Positions 18,875-26,747 of a DNA stretch of 64,000 nt are shown piece by piece. Location of the stretch: contig NZ_CP016448.1 of NCBI RefSeq assembly GCF_001713355.1, positions 1,798,001 through 1,862,000 of the forward strand, given 5' to 3'. Made by a program: the position numbers and the translations under genes. Numbering within the stretch: position 1 is the stretch's first letter; each line of letters begins with the position of its first letter. The notes below the pieces were generated by a model. It was not told the origin of the DNA. It ran no database searches and saw only the letters and a program-made list of their open reading frames with translations. The DNA comes from Methyloversatilis sp. RAC08 (GTDB taxonomy: Bacteria; Pseudomonadota; Gammaproteobacteria; Burkholderiales; Rhodocyclaceae).

Positions 18875-19665
18875 CGCGCCACGCTGACGCGCTGGTGCTG
18901 ACCGAAGTCGATGCCGGCATCGGCATCGTCACGCTGAATCGCCCGCATGCGCACAATCTGCTCGACGCTTCGCTCGCGGAGTCGTTGATCGGCGCCATCG
19001 ACGATCTGGTCGCGCGGCCCGGCGTGCGCACCATCGTCCTGTCGGCGCTGGGTGACAGTTTCAGCGTCGGCTCCGATCCGCTCGAGCTGGAACGCAGCGG
19101 CCTGATCGCCGTCGAGCCGGCGCTGGCGGCACGATTGCTGCGCAGCGTCGCCGAATGCCCGCGGCCCGTGGTGGCACGCGTGCAGGGCCCGGCATACGGG
19201 CTGGGTGCCGGCCTGATTGCCGCATGCGATATTGCCATAGCCAGTTTCGACGCCGAATTTTCGTTCGAAGCCGTGCACATCGGTCGCGTACCGGCCGTCA
19301 TCGCTCCGTATGTGATCGGCGCAGTCGGTCCGCAGCGCGCGCGGCGCTATTTCCTGACCGGCGAGCGATTTTCTGCATCCGAGGCCTACCGCATCGGCCT
19401 GCTGTCGGAACTGGCCGCGTCGGCCGAACAACTGGACGATGCGATCGGGGAAGTCGTCGATGCGCTGCTGCTCGGCGGACCGCGTGCGCAACAGCAGGTC
19501 AAATCGCTGGTGCGTGCGCTCGGCCGGCCGCGGGTGGACGAAAAGACGCTCGATCAGGCGGTGGACATCGAACATCGGCTGGATGCCGGTGCCGAAGCGC
19601 AGGAAGGTCTGGACGCGCTTTTCGGGCGGCGTCATCCCGGCTGGGTGCCGGCCGGCAGTTCGTGA
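18871..19665 (+). CDS. Enoyl-CoA hydratase/isomerase, methylglutaconyl-CoA hydratase-like
   Basis: This is a crotonase-fold protein of 264 residues starting at GTG 18871. TLNRPHAHNLLDASL, the oxyanion-hole region GPAYGLGAGLIAACDIAIAS, and the later stretch GRVPAVIAPYVIGAVG with RRYFLTGERF are close to 3-methylglutaconyl-CoA hydratases. Its stop overlaps the start of the HMG-CoA lyase gene (TGATG), and the two enzymes catalyse consecutive steps of leucine breakdown. No methylcrotonyl-CoA carboxylase genes are nearby, so the exact substrate is inferred from the neighbour. Confidence 0.85.
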   Translation: MTRHADALVLTEVDAGIGIVTLNRPHAHNLLDASLAESLIGAIDDLVARPGVRTIVLSALGDSFSVGSDPLELERSGLIAVEPALAARLLRSVAECPRPVVARVQGPAYGLGAGLIAACDIAIASFDAEFSFEAVHIGRVPAVIAPYVIGAVGPQRARRYFLTGERFSASEAYRIGLLSELAASAEQLDDAIGEVVDALLLGGPRAQQQVKSLVRALGRPRVDEKTLDQAVDIEHRLDAGAEAQEGLDALFGRRHPGWVPAGSS

Positions 19666-20576
19666 TGACGGCGCTGCCCGCCGCCGTCCGCATCGTCGAA
19701 GTCGGCCCACGCGACGGCCTGCAGAACGAAGCGGTTGCGCTCGACGTCGATCGCCGGCTCGAACTGATCGGCCGGCTTGCGGATGCCGGTCTGCGCGACA
19801 TCGAAGCCGGCGCCTTCGTATCGCCGCGCCGCGTGCCCAACATGGCCGGCAGCGGCGAACTCATGGAGCGGCTCGATCGCCGCCCCGGTGTCAGCTACCC
19901 CTGTCTGGTACCGAACGAAACCGGGCTCGATGCTGCGCTGGATGCCGGCTGCACCGACATCGCGATCTTTGCCGCCGTGTCGGAAACCTTCTCGCAACGC
20001 AATACCGGCTGCAGCATCGCCGAATCGATGGACCGGCTGGCGCGCGTGGCGGTGCGTGCGCACGATGCAGGTCTGCGGGTGCGCGGCTACCTGTCATGCG
20101 TCATGGGCTGCCCCTACGAAGGTGCCGTCAGCGCTGAAACCGTCGCCACGCTGGCGGCCGAGCTGATCGCCATGGGTTGTCACGAAGTGAGCCTCGGCGA
20201 CACGACGGGCGCAGGCAGCCCCTTTCGGGTGCGCGCGCTGATCGACAGCGTCGCGCGACACGTGCCACCCCGGCAAATCGCCGGTCACTTCCACGACACC
20301 CGCGGCATGGCTGCCGCGAACGCCTATGCTGCAGCACTGGCTGGCGTGACCGTATTCGACGCCTCGGTCGGCGGATTGGGCGGCTGTCCCTTCGCGCCGG
20401 GCGCGACCGGAAACGTTGCGACCGAAGACCTTGTCTACCTGTTCGATGATGCCGGCGTGCACACTGGCGTCGATCTGCAGAAACTGGTGGATGTGGCGTC
20501 CTGGATCAGCGCGCAACTCGGCCACCCGGTCGCGTCGCGCGTGGCCCGTGCCTTCAACTCAAGACGACCTACATGA
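19665..20576 (+). CDS. Hydroxymethylglutaryl-CoA lyase
   Basis: HMG-CoA lyase splits HMG-CoA into acetyl-CoA and acetoacetate, the last step of leucine degradation. The 303-residue TIM barrel starts with VRIVEVGPRDGLQNE and ends its active site with the signature GGLGGCPFAPGATGNVATED, which carries the catalytic Cys. HFHDTRGMAAAN provides metal-binding His residues. The start is ATG 19665, one base overlapping the hydratase stop. The gene overlaps the DUF1289 gene at its 3' end. Confidence 0.95.
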   Translation: MTALPAAVRIVEVGPRDGLQNEAVALDVDRRLELIGRLADAGLRDIEAGAFVSPRRVPNMAGSGELMERLDRRPGVSYPCLVPNETGLDAALDAGCTDIAIFAAVSETFSQRNTGCSIAESMDRLARVAVRAHDAGLRVRGYLSCVMGCPYEGAVSAETVATLAAELIAMGCHEVSLGDTTGAGSPFRVRALIDSVARHVPPRQIAGHFHDTRGMAAANAYAAALAGVTVFDASVGGLGGCPFAPGATGNVATEDLVYLFDDAGVHTGVDLQKLVDVASWISAQLGHPVASRVARAFNSRRPT

Positions 20577-20767
20577 TTGCTTCACCCTGCACCGGCGTTT
20601 GCCAGCTTGACCCCGCCACCGCGCTCTGCCTGGGCTGCCTGCGCTCGCGCGACGAAATAGCCTGCTGGGGTTCGACGACAGACAGCCATCGCCTGCAGAT
20701 CCTGGCCAATATCGGTCGGCGCGAAGCCGCTGGACACCTGCGGGTCACGCCGATGGACGGCACGTGA
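20573..20767 (+). CDS. DUF1289 small cysteine protein
   Basis: This 64-residue protein has four cysteines near the N-terminus (SPCTGVC, ALCLGCLR) followed by REIxxW-like ILANIGRRE, the DUF1289 pattern. The ATG overlaps the HMG-CoA lyase stop (ATGA-type overlap). Family members are probably small metal-binding proteins of unknown role. This one ends 6 bases from the stop of a convergent small gene. Confidence 0.88.
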   Translation: MIASPCTGVCQLDPATALCLGCLRSRDEIACWGSTTDSHRLQILANIGRREAAGHLRVTPMDGT

Positions 20768-20772
20768 GCGAT

Positions 20773-20955
20773 TCAACCCGACTTCAGCTTGCGCGGGCCG
20801 GCAGCCGGCTTGACCGGCGGCTGTTCGGCGGGCGCAGGGTATTCGCAGGCGGGCGGATCATTCGGCACCGGTTCGGTGCGCGACCCCGCGCGATCGGCGT
20901 CACGTTCGGAACGCCGCCTGTTGGCCTGACTGCGCTGAAGTCTGAGATATCGCAT
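20773..20955 (-). CDS. Small basic, proline-rich protein of unknown function
   Basis: This 60-codon frame begins at an ATG preceded by AAGGAG eight bases upstream, the best ribosome-binding site in this stretch. The product is Arg-rich in its first half (QRSQANRRRSERDADR) and Pro/Ala-rich in its second. The ribosome-binding site is the main evidence that it is real; I recognise no family. The 257 bases between this start and rapZ hold only a short palindrome and no other gene that I can support. Confidence 0.5.
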   Translation of the reverse strand: MRYLRLQRSQANRRRSERDADRAGSRTEPVPNDPPACEYPAPAEQPPVKPAAGPRKLKSG

Positions 20956-21148
20956 GCCGGGCTCCTTCGGGTTGAAAGTGCAGCGGGCGGAAATCCTGGC
21001 ACGGCTCGGAAATGCGTCAGGCCCTGCAGAAAATCGCCTGTGACGCACCTACCTGGATCATCATTGACAGTCAGTCGCCTGCGGTCGGCAGAGGCGTCCG
21101 GCGCAGGCCTGAGCTTCAAGCGTAGATTGCGGCCGGTCAGAGTCAAGC

Positions 21149-21167
21149 ATGTTGCATGCATGAACAT
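21149..21167. promoter_or_regulatory. Near-palindromic site upstream of rapZ
   Basis: ATGTT at 21149 and AACAT at 21163 flank the self-complementary core CATGCATG, with one extra base on the left side. It lies about 45 bases before the preferred rapZ start and could be an operator. No protein can be assigned to it from the sequence. Confidence 0.3.
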
Positions 21168-21212
21168 CCATTTGCAGGGTGAATCAAGGTGAACGAATTG
21201 CGACGCGGCGCG

Positions 21213-22061
21213 ATGCGCCTCGTATTGATCAGCGGCATGTCCGGTTCCGGCAAGAGCGTGGCGCTCAATGTGCTGGAGGATGGTGGCTTCTTCTGCGTCG
21301 ACAACCTGCCGGCGCCACTGCTTCCGCAACTGGTCGGGCATTTGCGCGAAGCTGGCTACAGCCGGGTCGCCATCGCGGTGGATGTACGTTCCGGCAAGAG
21401 CATGGAAGCGTTGCCACCGATGATGGGCGTGCTGCGCAACGGCACCCAGTTGCAGACGCTGTTCCTCGACGCGCGTGACGCCACGCTGATCGCGCGTTTT
21501 TCGGAAACACGCCGCCGCCACCCGCTGGGCGACGACCAGACCTCGCTCGGCGAGGCGATCCGGCGCGAGCGGGAGCTGCTGGCGCCGATCGTCGAACTGG
21601 GCCACCGCATCGACACCAGCGATCTGCACGCCTCCGTGCTGCGCAAGTGGATACGCGACGTGGTCGAAGTCGATGAAGCGGTCGGCCTGACGCTGATGTT
21701 CGAGTCGTTTGGCTTCAAGCACGGCATTCCGCTCGACGCCGATCTGGTGTTCGACGTGCGCTGCCTGCCCAATCCGTACTACGACATCGCACTGCGACCG
21801 CAGAGCGGCCAGGACAAGCCGGTGATCGATTTCCTCGAAGGCCATGCAGAGGTGATCCGCATGCGCGACGACATCGCGCGCTTCGTGGGCGACTGGCTGC
21901 CCTGCTACGTGAAGGACAGCCGCAGCTACCTCACCGTGGCCATCGGCTGTACCGGCGGTCAGCATCGCTCCGTCTACATGGCGCAGTGGCTGGCCGAACA
22001 CTTCCGCAGCGCGGCGCGCGTGCTGGTGCGCCACCGCTCGTTGGCTTCGGCGCATAAATGA
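21213..22061 (+). CDS. rapZ: RNase adapter / nucleotide-binding protein RapZ
   Basis: This P-loop protein has 282 residues from ATG 21213. Walker A is GMSGSGKS, the early signature is FFCVDNLPAPLLPQL, and the C-terminal domain carries FESFGFKHGIPLDADLVFDVRCLPNPYYD and YLTVAIGCTGGQHRSVY. RapZ binds glucosamine-6-phosphate and targets small RNAs to RNase E in enterobacteria; binding of UDP sugars or nucleotides is reported for other members. GTG 21189 is an alternative start adding eight residues; the shorter form fits the family. HPr kinase and ptsN, frequent neighbours, are not here. Confidence 0.95.
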   Translation: MRLVLISGMSGSGKSVALNVLEDGGFFCVDNLPAPLLPQLVGHLREAGYSRVAIAVDVRSGKSMEALPPMMGVLRNGTQLQTLFLDARDATLIARFSETRRRHPLGDDQTSLGEAIRRERELLAPIVELGHRIDTSDLHASVLRKWIRDVVEVDEAVGLTLMFESFGFKHGIPLDADLVFDVRCLPNPYYDIALRPQSGQDKPVIDFLEGHAEVIRMRDDIARFVGDWLPCYVKDSRSYLTVAIGCTGGQHRSVYMAQWLAEHFRSAARVLVRHRSLASAHK

Positions 22062-22432
22062 AGGCGGTGCGGCCGGGCGACTGGCTGGTCATCGCCGCCG
22101 GCCTGCTCGCCACCGCGGCGACTGCGGCCGCGCAATGGGGCCGCAGCGCACCGGCCCTGGCACAGGTCAGGCTGGACGGGCGCATCGTGGCCGAACTGCC
22201 GCTGACCGGCACGCATCGCATCGCCCTGGACGGCGCCCTCGCCGCGCGCGGTCAGACCGTGATCGAGGTCGAACCGGGCCGGGCGCGCATTGCGGCCGAT
22301 CCAGGCCCGCGCCAGTACTGCGTGCAGCAGGGCTGGCTGACCCGCACCGGCAGTGTTGCGGTGTGCGCACCCAGCCACATTTCGCTGCAATTGGTCGGGC
22401 CTGACGGTGCGCATGACACGGTGGCTTTCTGA
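22058..22432 (+). CDS. NusG domain II-like exported or membrane-anchored protein
   Basis: The 124 residues begin with a hydrophobic N-terminal segment (WLVIAAGLLATAATAAAQW) that could be an uncleaved anchor or signal. The rest matches the NusG-II fold: a beta-rich stretch with VRLDGRIVAELPL, HRIALDG and a Cys-containing turn (QYCVQQGWL, VAVCAPSHISLQLVG). Such proteins usually sit, as here, beside a Gx transporter. The start overlaps the rapZ stop and the stop overlaps the next start by one base. The molecular role is unknown. Confidence 0.85.
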   Translation: MKAVRPGDWLVIAAGLLATAATAAAQWGRSAPALAQVRLDGRIVAELPLTGTHRIALDGALAARGQTVIEVEPGRARIAADPGPRQYCVQQGWLTRTGSVAVCAPSHISLQLVGPDGAHDTVAF

Positions 22433-22953
22433 TGTCGCCATCGGCCACGACGCTGCTGGTCGAGCCGAGTGCGCGCGACCGCCGGCTGGCACGCTACGCG
22501 GCGGCGGCGATCGCCGCGTCGCTGGTCGAGGCGGCGATTCCGAGTCCGCTGCCGGGCGTCAAGCCCGGTCTGGCGAACATCGTCATCCTGATCGTGCTGG
22601 CGCGTCACGGCTGGCGCGACGCGGCCTGGGTCAGCGTGCTTCGGGTGGTCGCCGGCAGCCTGCTCGCCGGCCAGTTTCTCGCGCCCGGCTTCTTTCTGGC
22701 GGGTGCCGGCGCACTGGCCAGTCTGGCGGTACTGGGCGCGCTGCAAGCGTTGTCCTGGCACTGGCTCGGGCCGGTCGGCCGCTCGGTCGCCGCCGCGTTT
22801 GCCCATATCGGCGCGCAACTGGTGCTGGCGCGTCTGTGGCTGGTGCCGCATGACGGCCTGTTCAACCTGGCGCCGGTGTTCTTCGGCGCCGCACTGCTGT
22901 TCGGCGTCCTCAATGGCATCGTCGCCGCGCGGCTGATGCAGGAGAAAGACTGA
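22432..22953 (+). CDS. Gx transporter family membrane protein (Hpre_diP_synt_I type)
   Basis: This 173-residue integral membrane protein has about five hydrophobic segments. The motif [20 protein letters not shown] near the N-terminus is diagnostic of the family named after heptaprenyl diphosphate synthase component I and now often called Gx transporter. It resembles the substrate-binding component of ECF-type transporters. It is coupled by one-base overlaps to the NusG-II gene before and ubiX after. The cargo is not known. Confidence 0.87.
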   Translation: MSPSATTLLVEPSARDRRLARYAAAAIAASLVEAAIPSPLPGVKPGLANIVILIVLARHGWRDAAWVSVLRVVAGSLLAGQFLAPGFFLAGAGALASLAVLGALQALSWHWLGPVGRSVAAAFAHIGAQLVLARLWLVPHDGLFNLAPVFFGAALLFGVLNGIVAARLMQEKD

Positions 22954-23585
22954 TGCACACATCCCCCGCTGCACCGCCGACCGTCCTCGTCGCGCTGACC
23001 GGCGCCTCCGGCATGCCTTATGGCCTGCGCCTGATCGAATGCCTGCTGGGCGCAGGCTGCAAGGTGTGGCTGGTCTATTCGCAGGTGGCGCAGATCGTGG
23101 CCCGGCAGGAAATGGATCTGCTGCTGCCGGCCAATCCGGCGCAGGCCGCACGCGAACTGTCCGAACGCTTCAACGCGCAGCCCGGTCAGCTGGAGGTATT
23201 CGGCCGCGAGGACTGGAACTGCCCGCCCGCCTCCGGCTCGAACCCGCCCGACGCGATGGTGGTGTGCCCGTGCTCGATGGGGACGCTGGCGGCGATCGCC
23301 CACGGCCTGGCATCGAGCCTGATCGAGCGCGCCGCCGACGTGGTCATGAAGGAACGCCGGCAGCTCATCCTGGTGCCGCGCGAAACGCCATTTTCCACGC
23401 TGCACCTGGAGAACATGCTGAGCCTGTCGCGCAACGGCGCGGTCATTCTGCCGCCGTCGCCCGGCTTCTACCATCAGCCCCGGGGCATCGACGACCTGGT
23501 CGATTTCGTCGTGGCGCGCGTACTCGATCAGCTGCGCGTGCCGCACGATCTGGTGCCGCGCTGGGGTGATGCGCCAACGGAGTGA
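22953..23585 (+). CDS. ubiX: Flavin prenyltransferase UbiX
   Basis: UbiX prenylates FMN to make the cofactor of the UbiD decarboxylase in ubiquinone synthesis. The 210 residues start with the flavin-binding [17 protein letters not shown] and contain [27 protein letters not shown] and the conserved [22 protein letters not shown]. The ATG overlaps the stop of the Gx transporter gene. No ubiD gene is in the window. The following 101 bases contain no gene and lead to the STAS gene. Confidence 0.96.
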   Translation: MHTSPAAPPTVLVALTGASGMPYGLRLIECLLGAGCKVWLVYSQVAQIVARQEMDLLLPANPAQAARELSERFNAQPGQLEVFGREDWNCPPASGSNPPDAMVVCPCSMGTLAAIAHGLASSLIERAADVVMKERRQLILVPRETPFSTLHLENMLSLSRNGAVILPPSPGFYHQPRGIDDLVDFVVARVLDQLRVPHDLVPRWGDAPTE

Positions 23586-23686
23586 AGGCCGAAGGCCCTG
23601 TCACACGCCTGACATGGAAATGAAACAAGCTGCACAGCTCGTTCGGTCGCCCCCAGTCGGCGATCGGGCACCACGGGAGCGAGCAT

Positions 23687-24028
23687 ATGAAAATGGACAG
23701 CCAGACGCTGGATGGCGACATCACCCTGATCCGGCTGGACGGCCGGCTCGACATCGAAGGCGCGCAGACGCTGGACCAGCCCTTCACCTATCTGACCAGC
23801 ACGCACCCGGCGAGGATTGCGGTCGACCTGTCGGACGTCAGTTTCGTCGCCTCGATCGGCATCCGTACATTGCTCGCAGGCGCGCGCGGCCAGGCCGCTC
23901 GCGGTGGCAAGCTGGTGCTGTTCGGTGCCCAGCCGATGGTGCTGCGCGTGCTGCAGACAGCCGGCGTCGACCAGTTGCTGACCTTGTGTTCCGACCTCGA
24001 CACCGCGCGCGCGGCACTCGACGCCTGA
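23687..24028 (+). CDS. STAS-domain anti-sigma factor antagonist
   Basis: This is a single STAS domain of 113 residues. The signature VDLSDVSFVASIGIRTLLAGA aligns with the phosphorylation loop of SpoIIAA; S56 occupies the position of the regulatory serine, while the flanking Asp and second Ser of SpoIIAA are replaced by Ala and Ile. GGGAGCGAGC precedes ATG 23687. It lies 30 bases before a gene encoding an RsbW-like ATPase fused to a PP2C phosphatase, so it is the likely switch partner. It may alternatively act on a target other than a sigma factor. Confidence 0.92.
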   Translation: MKMDSQTLDGDITLIRLDGRLDIEGAQTLDQPFTYLTSTHPARIAVDLSDVSFVASIGIRTLLAGARGQAARGGKLVLFGAQPMVLRVLQTAGVDQLLTLCSDLDTARAALDA

Positions 24029-24058
24029 GCCCGCTGAATATGCTTGCGGGGGGCGCCG

Positions 24059-25822
24059 ATGCATAGCGCCCATGCGCGCCGCAGCCTGCGGCTGATCAAC
24101 GACAGCGGCGCGATTTCTGCCGCCAGCGCCTGGCTGCGCACGCTGGGCGACAGTTTCGAGCTGGGCAGCGAGCTCACGTTCCGGCTCGACCTGTGTGTAT
24201 CGGAACTGGTTGCCAACATCATCAGCTACGCCTTCGAAGACGAGGCGCCGCACACGCTGGCGCTCGATCTCATCCTCGAACCGCAGTCGGTGAAGCTGGT
24301 CATCGCCGACGACGGCCGCGAATTTGATCCGCTCGCGCTGCCCGATCCGGTGGCCCCGGCCACGCTGGAAGAAGCGAGCGTAGGTGGCCTGGGTGTGCAT
24401 CTGGTGCGCCAGTTTGCCGACCAGGTGAGCTACGAGCGGGTCGGCGCGCGCAACCAGCTGACGCTCGCATGGACCCGGCCCGGCCGCGCCGGGCCAGCCC
24501 AGGGCCGCGCGCCGATCCGCCGCGGCATCGAACGCCGGCGCCGCCCGGCTGCGGCTTTCCCGCTTACGGCCAGTGATGGTGCACGCATTGCCGCGGATCG
24601 GCGAAGCGGTGGCGAGCGACGCGCACTCGGTTTCATTTCCCGTATCGAGCTGTTCCGCGAAGTACCGTACGCACTGATCGAAGGTCTGCTCGCGCACTGC
24701 CCGCAGCGCGACTACCCCGATGAGTACGTCGTGCTGGCGCCGGGCGTACCGAACGAGCACGTGGCGCTGGTGCTGACCGGTCGGTTGCGTGTGCACCTCG
24801 ATACGCCGCAGGGCGGCGATTACAGCGTGATCGCAGCGGGCGAATGTGCCGGCGAGCTGTCCATCATCGACGGCGAACCGGCCTCGGCCTGGGTGGTGGC
24901 CGAACCGGGCACCCGCCTGCTGCTGATCGATGCCCACCAGTTCTTTTCCGAGCTGCTGCCGCTGCCGCGCGTCGCGCGCAATCTGCTGGGCATGATGGCG
25001 GCGCGCATGCGCAAGACGAATCAGCAGGTGATCGACCGCGTGCGCAACTCCATGCTGCTCGACCGGCTGCAGTCGGAAATGCGCACCGCGCAGGAAATCC
25101 AGACCGGCATGCTGCCGATGCGCTCTCCGCTGTTCCCCGAGCACTTCGAAATCGAATGCGAAGCGAGCATCCAGCAGGCACGCGAAGTCGGTGGCGATTT
25201 TTTCGATGCCTTCTTCATCGATGAAAAGCGCCTGTTCGTGGCGATCGGCGACGTCTGCGGCAAGGGCATGCCGGCCGCGCTGCTGATGATGCGCACGCTG
25301 ACCACGCTGCGCTCGGAGGCCGGCCGCAAACAGGGCCAGAAAGGCCATCTCGAACGCGTGATGGAGCGCATCAACCGCAAGCTGGCACTGAACAACGACC
25401 GCCTGCTGTTCGCCAGCCTGTTCATCGGCCTGCTCGACACCGGCAGCGGCAGCTTCCGCTTTGCCAATGCAGGCCACCTGCGGCCGGTCATCGCGCGACA
25501 CGGCGAGCCAGCCTCGCTGCTCAAGGTTCCGCGCAACCCGATCGCCGGCATCGATCCGGCGATCGATTACGCGCTCGGAGAAACCCGGCTGGCGCGCGGC
25601 GACCTGCTGCTGCTATATACCGATGGCGTGACCGAGGCGGAGAACGAAGCCACCGAGCAGTTCGGCGAAGCACGCCTGCTCGCCGCCGTCACCGGCGCGG
25701 CCCGCGGCAGCGCGCTGCAGACCCTAGGCGCGGTGCGCGACGCCACGCGCGCCTTCTGCGGCGCGCACGCCCAGGCCGACGACATCACGCTGCTGGCGCT
25801 GCGCTTTCTCGGGCAACCCTGA
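24059..25822 (+). CDS. RsbW-like ATPase / cNMP-binding-like / PP2C (SpoIIE) phosphatase fusion
   Basis: The 587 residues hold three domains. About 10-138 is a GHKL ATPase of the anti-sigma kinase type (N-box ELVANIISYAF at 49-59, DDGREFDP at 84-91, GGLGVHLV at 109-116). About 200-315 is a cyclic-nucleotide-binding-like domain, in which the usual phosphate-binding Arg of the PRAA motif is replaced (GEPASAW). About 365-585 is a PP2C phosphatase (REVGGDFFD, GDVCGKGM, TDGVTEA, DD at 574-575). Basic linker 140-190. Kinase and phosphatase for one STAS partner in a single chain would make a self-contained switch. TTG 24044 is a possible longer start. Confidence 0.92.
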   Translation: MHSAHARRSLRLINDSGAISAASAWLRTLGDSFELGSELTFRLDLCVSELVANIISYAFEDEAPHTLALDLILEPQSVKLVIADDGREFDPLALPDPVAPATLEEASVGGLGVHLVRQFADQVSYERVGARNQLTLAWTRPGRAGPAQGRAPIRRGIERRRRPAAAFPLTASDGARIAADRRSGGERRALGFISRIELFREVPYALIEGLLAHCPQRDYPDEYVVLAPGVPNEHVALVLTGRLRVHLDTPQGGDYSVIAAGECAGELSIIDGEPASAWVVAEPGTRLLLIDAHQFFSELLPLPRVARNLLGMMAARMRKTNQQVIDRVRNSMLLDRLQSEMRTAQEIQTGMLPMRSPLFPEHFEIECEASIQQAREVGGDFFDAFFIDEKRLFVAIGDVCGKGMPAALLMMRTLTTLRSEAGRKQGQKGHLERVMERINRKLALNNDRLLFASLFIGLLDTGSGSFRFANAGHLRPVIARHGEPASLLKVPRNPIAGIDPAIDYALGETRLARGDLLLLYTDGVTEAENEATEQFGEARLLAAVTGAARGSALQTLGAVRDATRAFCGAHAQADDITLLALRFLGQP

Positions 25823-25844
25823 AGCAGCCCCGGGGCGGCATCGC

Positions 25845-25872
25845 TGTAACCGTCGTGTCGCCGCTACGTCAT
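25845..25872 (+). promoter_or_regulatory. Possible ECF-sigma-type promoter upstream of olsB
   Basis: TGTAAC (25845-25850) and CGTCAT (25867-25872) are separated by 16 bases, the arrangement of many ECF-sigma promoters (AAC in the -35, CGTC in the -10). It lies 56 bases before the acyltransferase start, in the only intergenic gap between the switch genes and the ornithine-lipid genes. The match is by eye and such short motifs arise by chance. Confidence 0.25.
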
Positions 25873-25928
25873 ATCGCCTGAACACTGCGCACCTATCTTG
25901 AAGCTGACCCTTCACGGAGATCGTCTGC

Positions 25929-26687
25929 ATGCTTCAGGTCGATACCGCACGCGAGCGGCGTGCCCAACGCAATCTCAGCGTCACGCTGGCGAACTGCGAA
26001 TCCGAAATCCTGGCGGCGCAAAAGCTGCGCTGGCGCGTATTTGTCGAGGAACTTGGCGCCCGCCTCGACACGCCGACGCACGGCGTCGACAGCGACCGCT
26101 TCGATCCGCACTGCGACCACCTCATCGTGCGCGATGACGACAACGGCCGCATCGTCGGCTGCTACCGGATACTGGCGCCCGACGCAGCGCGGCGCACCGG
26201 CGGTTACTACTCGGAAACCGAATTCGACCTCGGCCGGCTCGACCACCTGCGCTCGCAGATCGTCGAAATCGGCCGCTCCTGCATAGACCCGGACTACCGC
26301 AACAACGCGGCGGTGATCGCGCTGCTGTGGTCCGGTCTCGCGCGCTATCTGCTCGACGGCGGCTACCAGTACCTGATCGGCTGCGCCAGCATCAGCATGG
26401 CCGACGGCGGTCACAACGCGGCGGCGATCTTCAACAGCCTGAGCGACCGCATGGCGCCGCCCGAGTACCGCGTGTTCCCGAAGGTGCGCCTGCCGCTCGA
26501 GCGGCTGACCCCGCATCCGGCCTGCGTCGTGCCGCCACTGGTCAAGGGCTATCTTCGCGCCGGTGCCGACGTGTGCGGCGAACCGGCCTGGGACCCGGAC
26601 TTCAATACGGCCGACCTGCCGCTGCTGCTCACCCTGTCACGGCTGGACGCGCGCTATGCCAGGCACTTCGTGCAGCGCGCTGCCTGA
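25929..26687 (+). CDS. olsB: Ornithine N-acyltransferase (OlsB-like GNAT)
   Basis: OlsB transfers a 3-hydroxyacyl group from ACP to ornithine, giving lyso-ornithine lipid. The 252 residues match the Acetyltransf_5 branch: LRWRVFVEELGARLD, DSDRFDPHCDHLIVRD, GGYYSETEFDLGRL, VEIGRSCIDPDYR and YLIGCASISMADGGHNAA. GGAG precedes ATG 25929. The related FeeM-type N-acyl amino acid synthases are the main alternative, but the OlsA-type gene 60 bases downstream favours ornithine lipid. These membrane lipids often replace phospholipids under phosphate limitation. Confidence 0.88.
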   Translation: MLQVDTARERRAQRNLSVTLANCESEILAAQKLRWRVFVEELGARLDTPTHGVDSDRFDPHCDHLIVRDDDNGRIVGCYRILAPDAARRTGGYYSETEFDLGRLDHLRSQIVEIGRSCIDPDYRNNAAVIALLWSGLARYLLDGGYQYLIGCASISMADGGHNAAAIFNSLSDRMAPPEYRVFPKVRLPLERLTPHPACVVPPLVKGYLRAGADVCGEPAWDPDFNTADLPLLLTLSRLDARYARHFVQRAA

Positions 26688-26747
26688 GCCGGGCACCCTC
26701 GTCGAACCATCGGGCAAACCATCAGGCAGAATGCGAGGACACGCGCC

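Noticed and set aside
23528-25501. 657-codon minus-strand frame over the STAS and PP2C genes
   Set aside because: It is antisense to conserved domains and its product has shadow composition.
25844-25861. Pho box before olsB
   Set aside because: The two half-sites match CTGTCAT at only five and four of seven positions, too weak to call.
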